Shown here in pieces: positions 13,187 to 14,036 of a stretch of DNA of 14,036 nucleotides. The stretch covers positions 1 to 14,036 of the forward strand of contig CALBSD010000134.1 in the NCBI GenBank assembly GCA_937927625.1, written 5' to 3'. The notes under the pieces were generated by a model. It was not told the origin of the DNA, ran no database searches, and saw only the letters and a program-made list of their open reading frames with translations. The translations under genes were made by a program, and so were the position numbers. The stretch is from an uncultured Actinomycetes bacterium. GTDB taxonomy: Bacteria > Actinomycetota > Acidimicrobiia > Acidimicrobiales > Ilumatobacteraceae. The first letter of the stretch is position 1, and each line of letters opens with the position of its first letter.

Positions 13187-14036
13187 GTGGGCACGTACTA
13201 CCTCACCACTCCTATCTATTACGTCAACGCACGGCCGCACCTTGGCCATGCGTACAGCACCATCGTTGCCGACGCCCTTGCGCGCTGGCATCGCTTGCTG
13301 GGTGACGACGTGCACTTTCTTACGGGCACCGACGAACACGGCCTGAAGATCCAGCAGGCAGCAGATGCCGCGGGAACCACGCCACAAGAATTCACCGACT
13401 CCATCGCGCCGCTTTTCCAAGAAGCATGGCAGCGCCTCAACATCTCAAATGATGATTTCATTCGCACCACCGAGCCACGTCACCGCGCTGGTGTTGAGAA
13501 GTTGTTGCAGGCGTGTTTTGATGCCGGCGACATCGAGCTCGACAAGTACAGCGGTCTCTACTGTGTGGCATGCGAGGCGTACTTCACTGAAGACGAACTC
13601 GAAAACAACAACTGCCCAATCCACAAGCGTCCCGTTGAGCATGTTGAAGAAGAGAACTATTTCTTCCGTCTCTCTCGCTTCGAACAGCGCCTTATTGATT
13701 TCTACTCATCGCATCCAGGCGCTGTTGTGCCTGATCATCGCGTGAACGAAGTTCTCGGGTTTATCAAGCAAGGTCTGCAAGATTTCTCCGTGAGTCGCAA
13801 GACGCTCACATGGGGAATCCCTCTTCCTTTTGATACGTCGCACGTTGCCTACGTATGGTTCGACGCTCTTGCCAACTACATCACTGCTATTGGTTATGGC
13901 ACTGACGATGAGATGTTCAACAAGTGGTGGCCCGTCAATCACCACGTCATCGGAAAAGACATCATCCGATTCCACAATGTCTATTGGCCCGCAATGCTGA
14001 TGTCTGCTGGCATTGAGCCACCAAAGGGCTGGGCCG
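13187..14036 (+). CDS. metG: Methionyl-tRNA synthetase (N-terminal 283 residues, truncated by window edge)
   Basis: The product is a class I aminoacyl-tRNA synthetase that charges tRNA(Met) in the cytoplasm. The visible part starts YYLTTPIYYVNARPHLGHAY, with the ATP-binding HIGH motif as H18-L-G-H21. FLTGTDEHGLKIQ follows, then an insertion with YCVACEAYFTEDEL and CPIH. Next come WGIPLPF, VAYVWFDALANYI and VIGKDIIRFHNVYWPAML, the methionine-pocket region. The KMSKS loop and anticodon domain lie beyond the window. GTG 13187 is chosen because it gives the standard N-terminus; there is no Shine-Dalgarno, but a TAGCCT box ends 6 bases upstream. The metal-knuckle pattern is CxxC...CxxH rather than four cysteines. 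It is divergent from the thioesterase gene with 74 bases between. Confidence 0.97.
   Translation, partial: MGTYYLTTPIYYVNARPHLGHAYSTIVADALARWHRLLGDDVHFLTGTDEHGLKIQQAADAAGTTPQEFTDSIAPLFQEAWQRLNISNDDFIRTTEPRHRAGVEKLLQACFDAGDIELDKYSGLYCVACEAYFTEDELENNNCPIHKRPVEHVEEENYFFRLSRFEQRLIDFYSSHPGAVVPDHRVNEVLGFIKQGLQDFSVSRKTLTWGIPLPFDTSHVAYVWFDALANYITAIGYGTDDEMFNKWWPVNHHVIGKDIIRFHNVYWPAMLMSAGIEPPKGWA

Noticed and set aside
1..14036. Mobile element, CRISPR array, toxin-antitoxin or anti-phage system
   Set aside because: All sizeable frames are explained by chromosomal housekeeping genes; no direct repeats, transposase, integrase or defence motifs were seen.

Overview
The window looks like an ordinary chromosomal segment of an actinobacterium of moderate GC (roughly mid-50s by eye). 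Supporting signs are the suf gene order (sufB, sufD, Rieske ferredoxin, sufC, as I recall it from Streptomyces), frequent GTG starts with 4-base GTGA/ATGA overlaps, TANNNT boxes about 6 bases before start codons that lack a Shine-Dalgarno sequence, and protein sequences closest in feel to Acidimicrobiia or other freshwater/aquatic actinobacteria. The class-level placement is inference. I see no transposase, phage gene, tRNA, rRNA, CRISPR array or anti-phage cassette.

Left part (1-1419), all on the minus strand: an aminoacyl-tRNA deacylase-like gene (YbaK/ProX), then an ECF-type sigma factor overlapped by the start of a single-pass membrane protein that runs off the left edge and is a plausible anti-sigma partner. 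A perfect 12-bp palindrome lies upstream of the sigma gene.

Middle-left (1446-5241), plus strand: a P-type cation pump resembling the eukaryotic secretory-pathway Ca2+/Mn2+ ATPases (SPCA/Pmr1), followed 27 bases later by the membrane zinc protease HtpX. The pump gene has a compact structured leader: a 5-bp closing helix ending at the ATG, a GAAA-tetraloop hairpin, and an 8-bp hairpin that contains the Shine-Dalgarno. I could not match it to a known riboswitch class. It is the best candidate here for something undescribed.

Middle (5251-9122), minus strand: an iron-sulfur cluster assembly operon in transcription order sufB, a 111-residue four-cysteine protein of unknown function, sufD, a Rieske ferredoxin and sufC. 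The cysteine desulfurase and sulfur carrier (sufS, sufU) are not present; the operon stops against htpX.

Right part: divergent from suf is a tight plus-strand cluster, ychF - DUF192 - rsmI - HAD-IB phosphatase (9256-12323), whose members overlap or nearly touch. A convergent acyl-CoA thioesterase-like gene (12294-13112, minus) overlaps the HAD gene tail to tail. Divergent from it, methionyl-tRNA synthetase (13187 onward) runs off the right edge. Both of these last genes look leaderless. No gene-free stretch exceeds 300 bases; the longest are 1420-1581 and 9123-9255.
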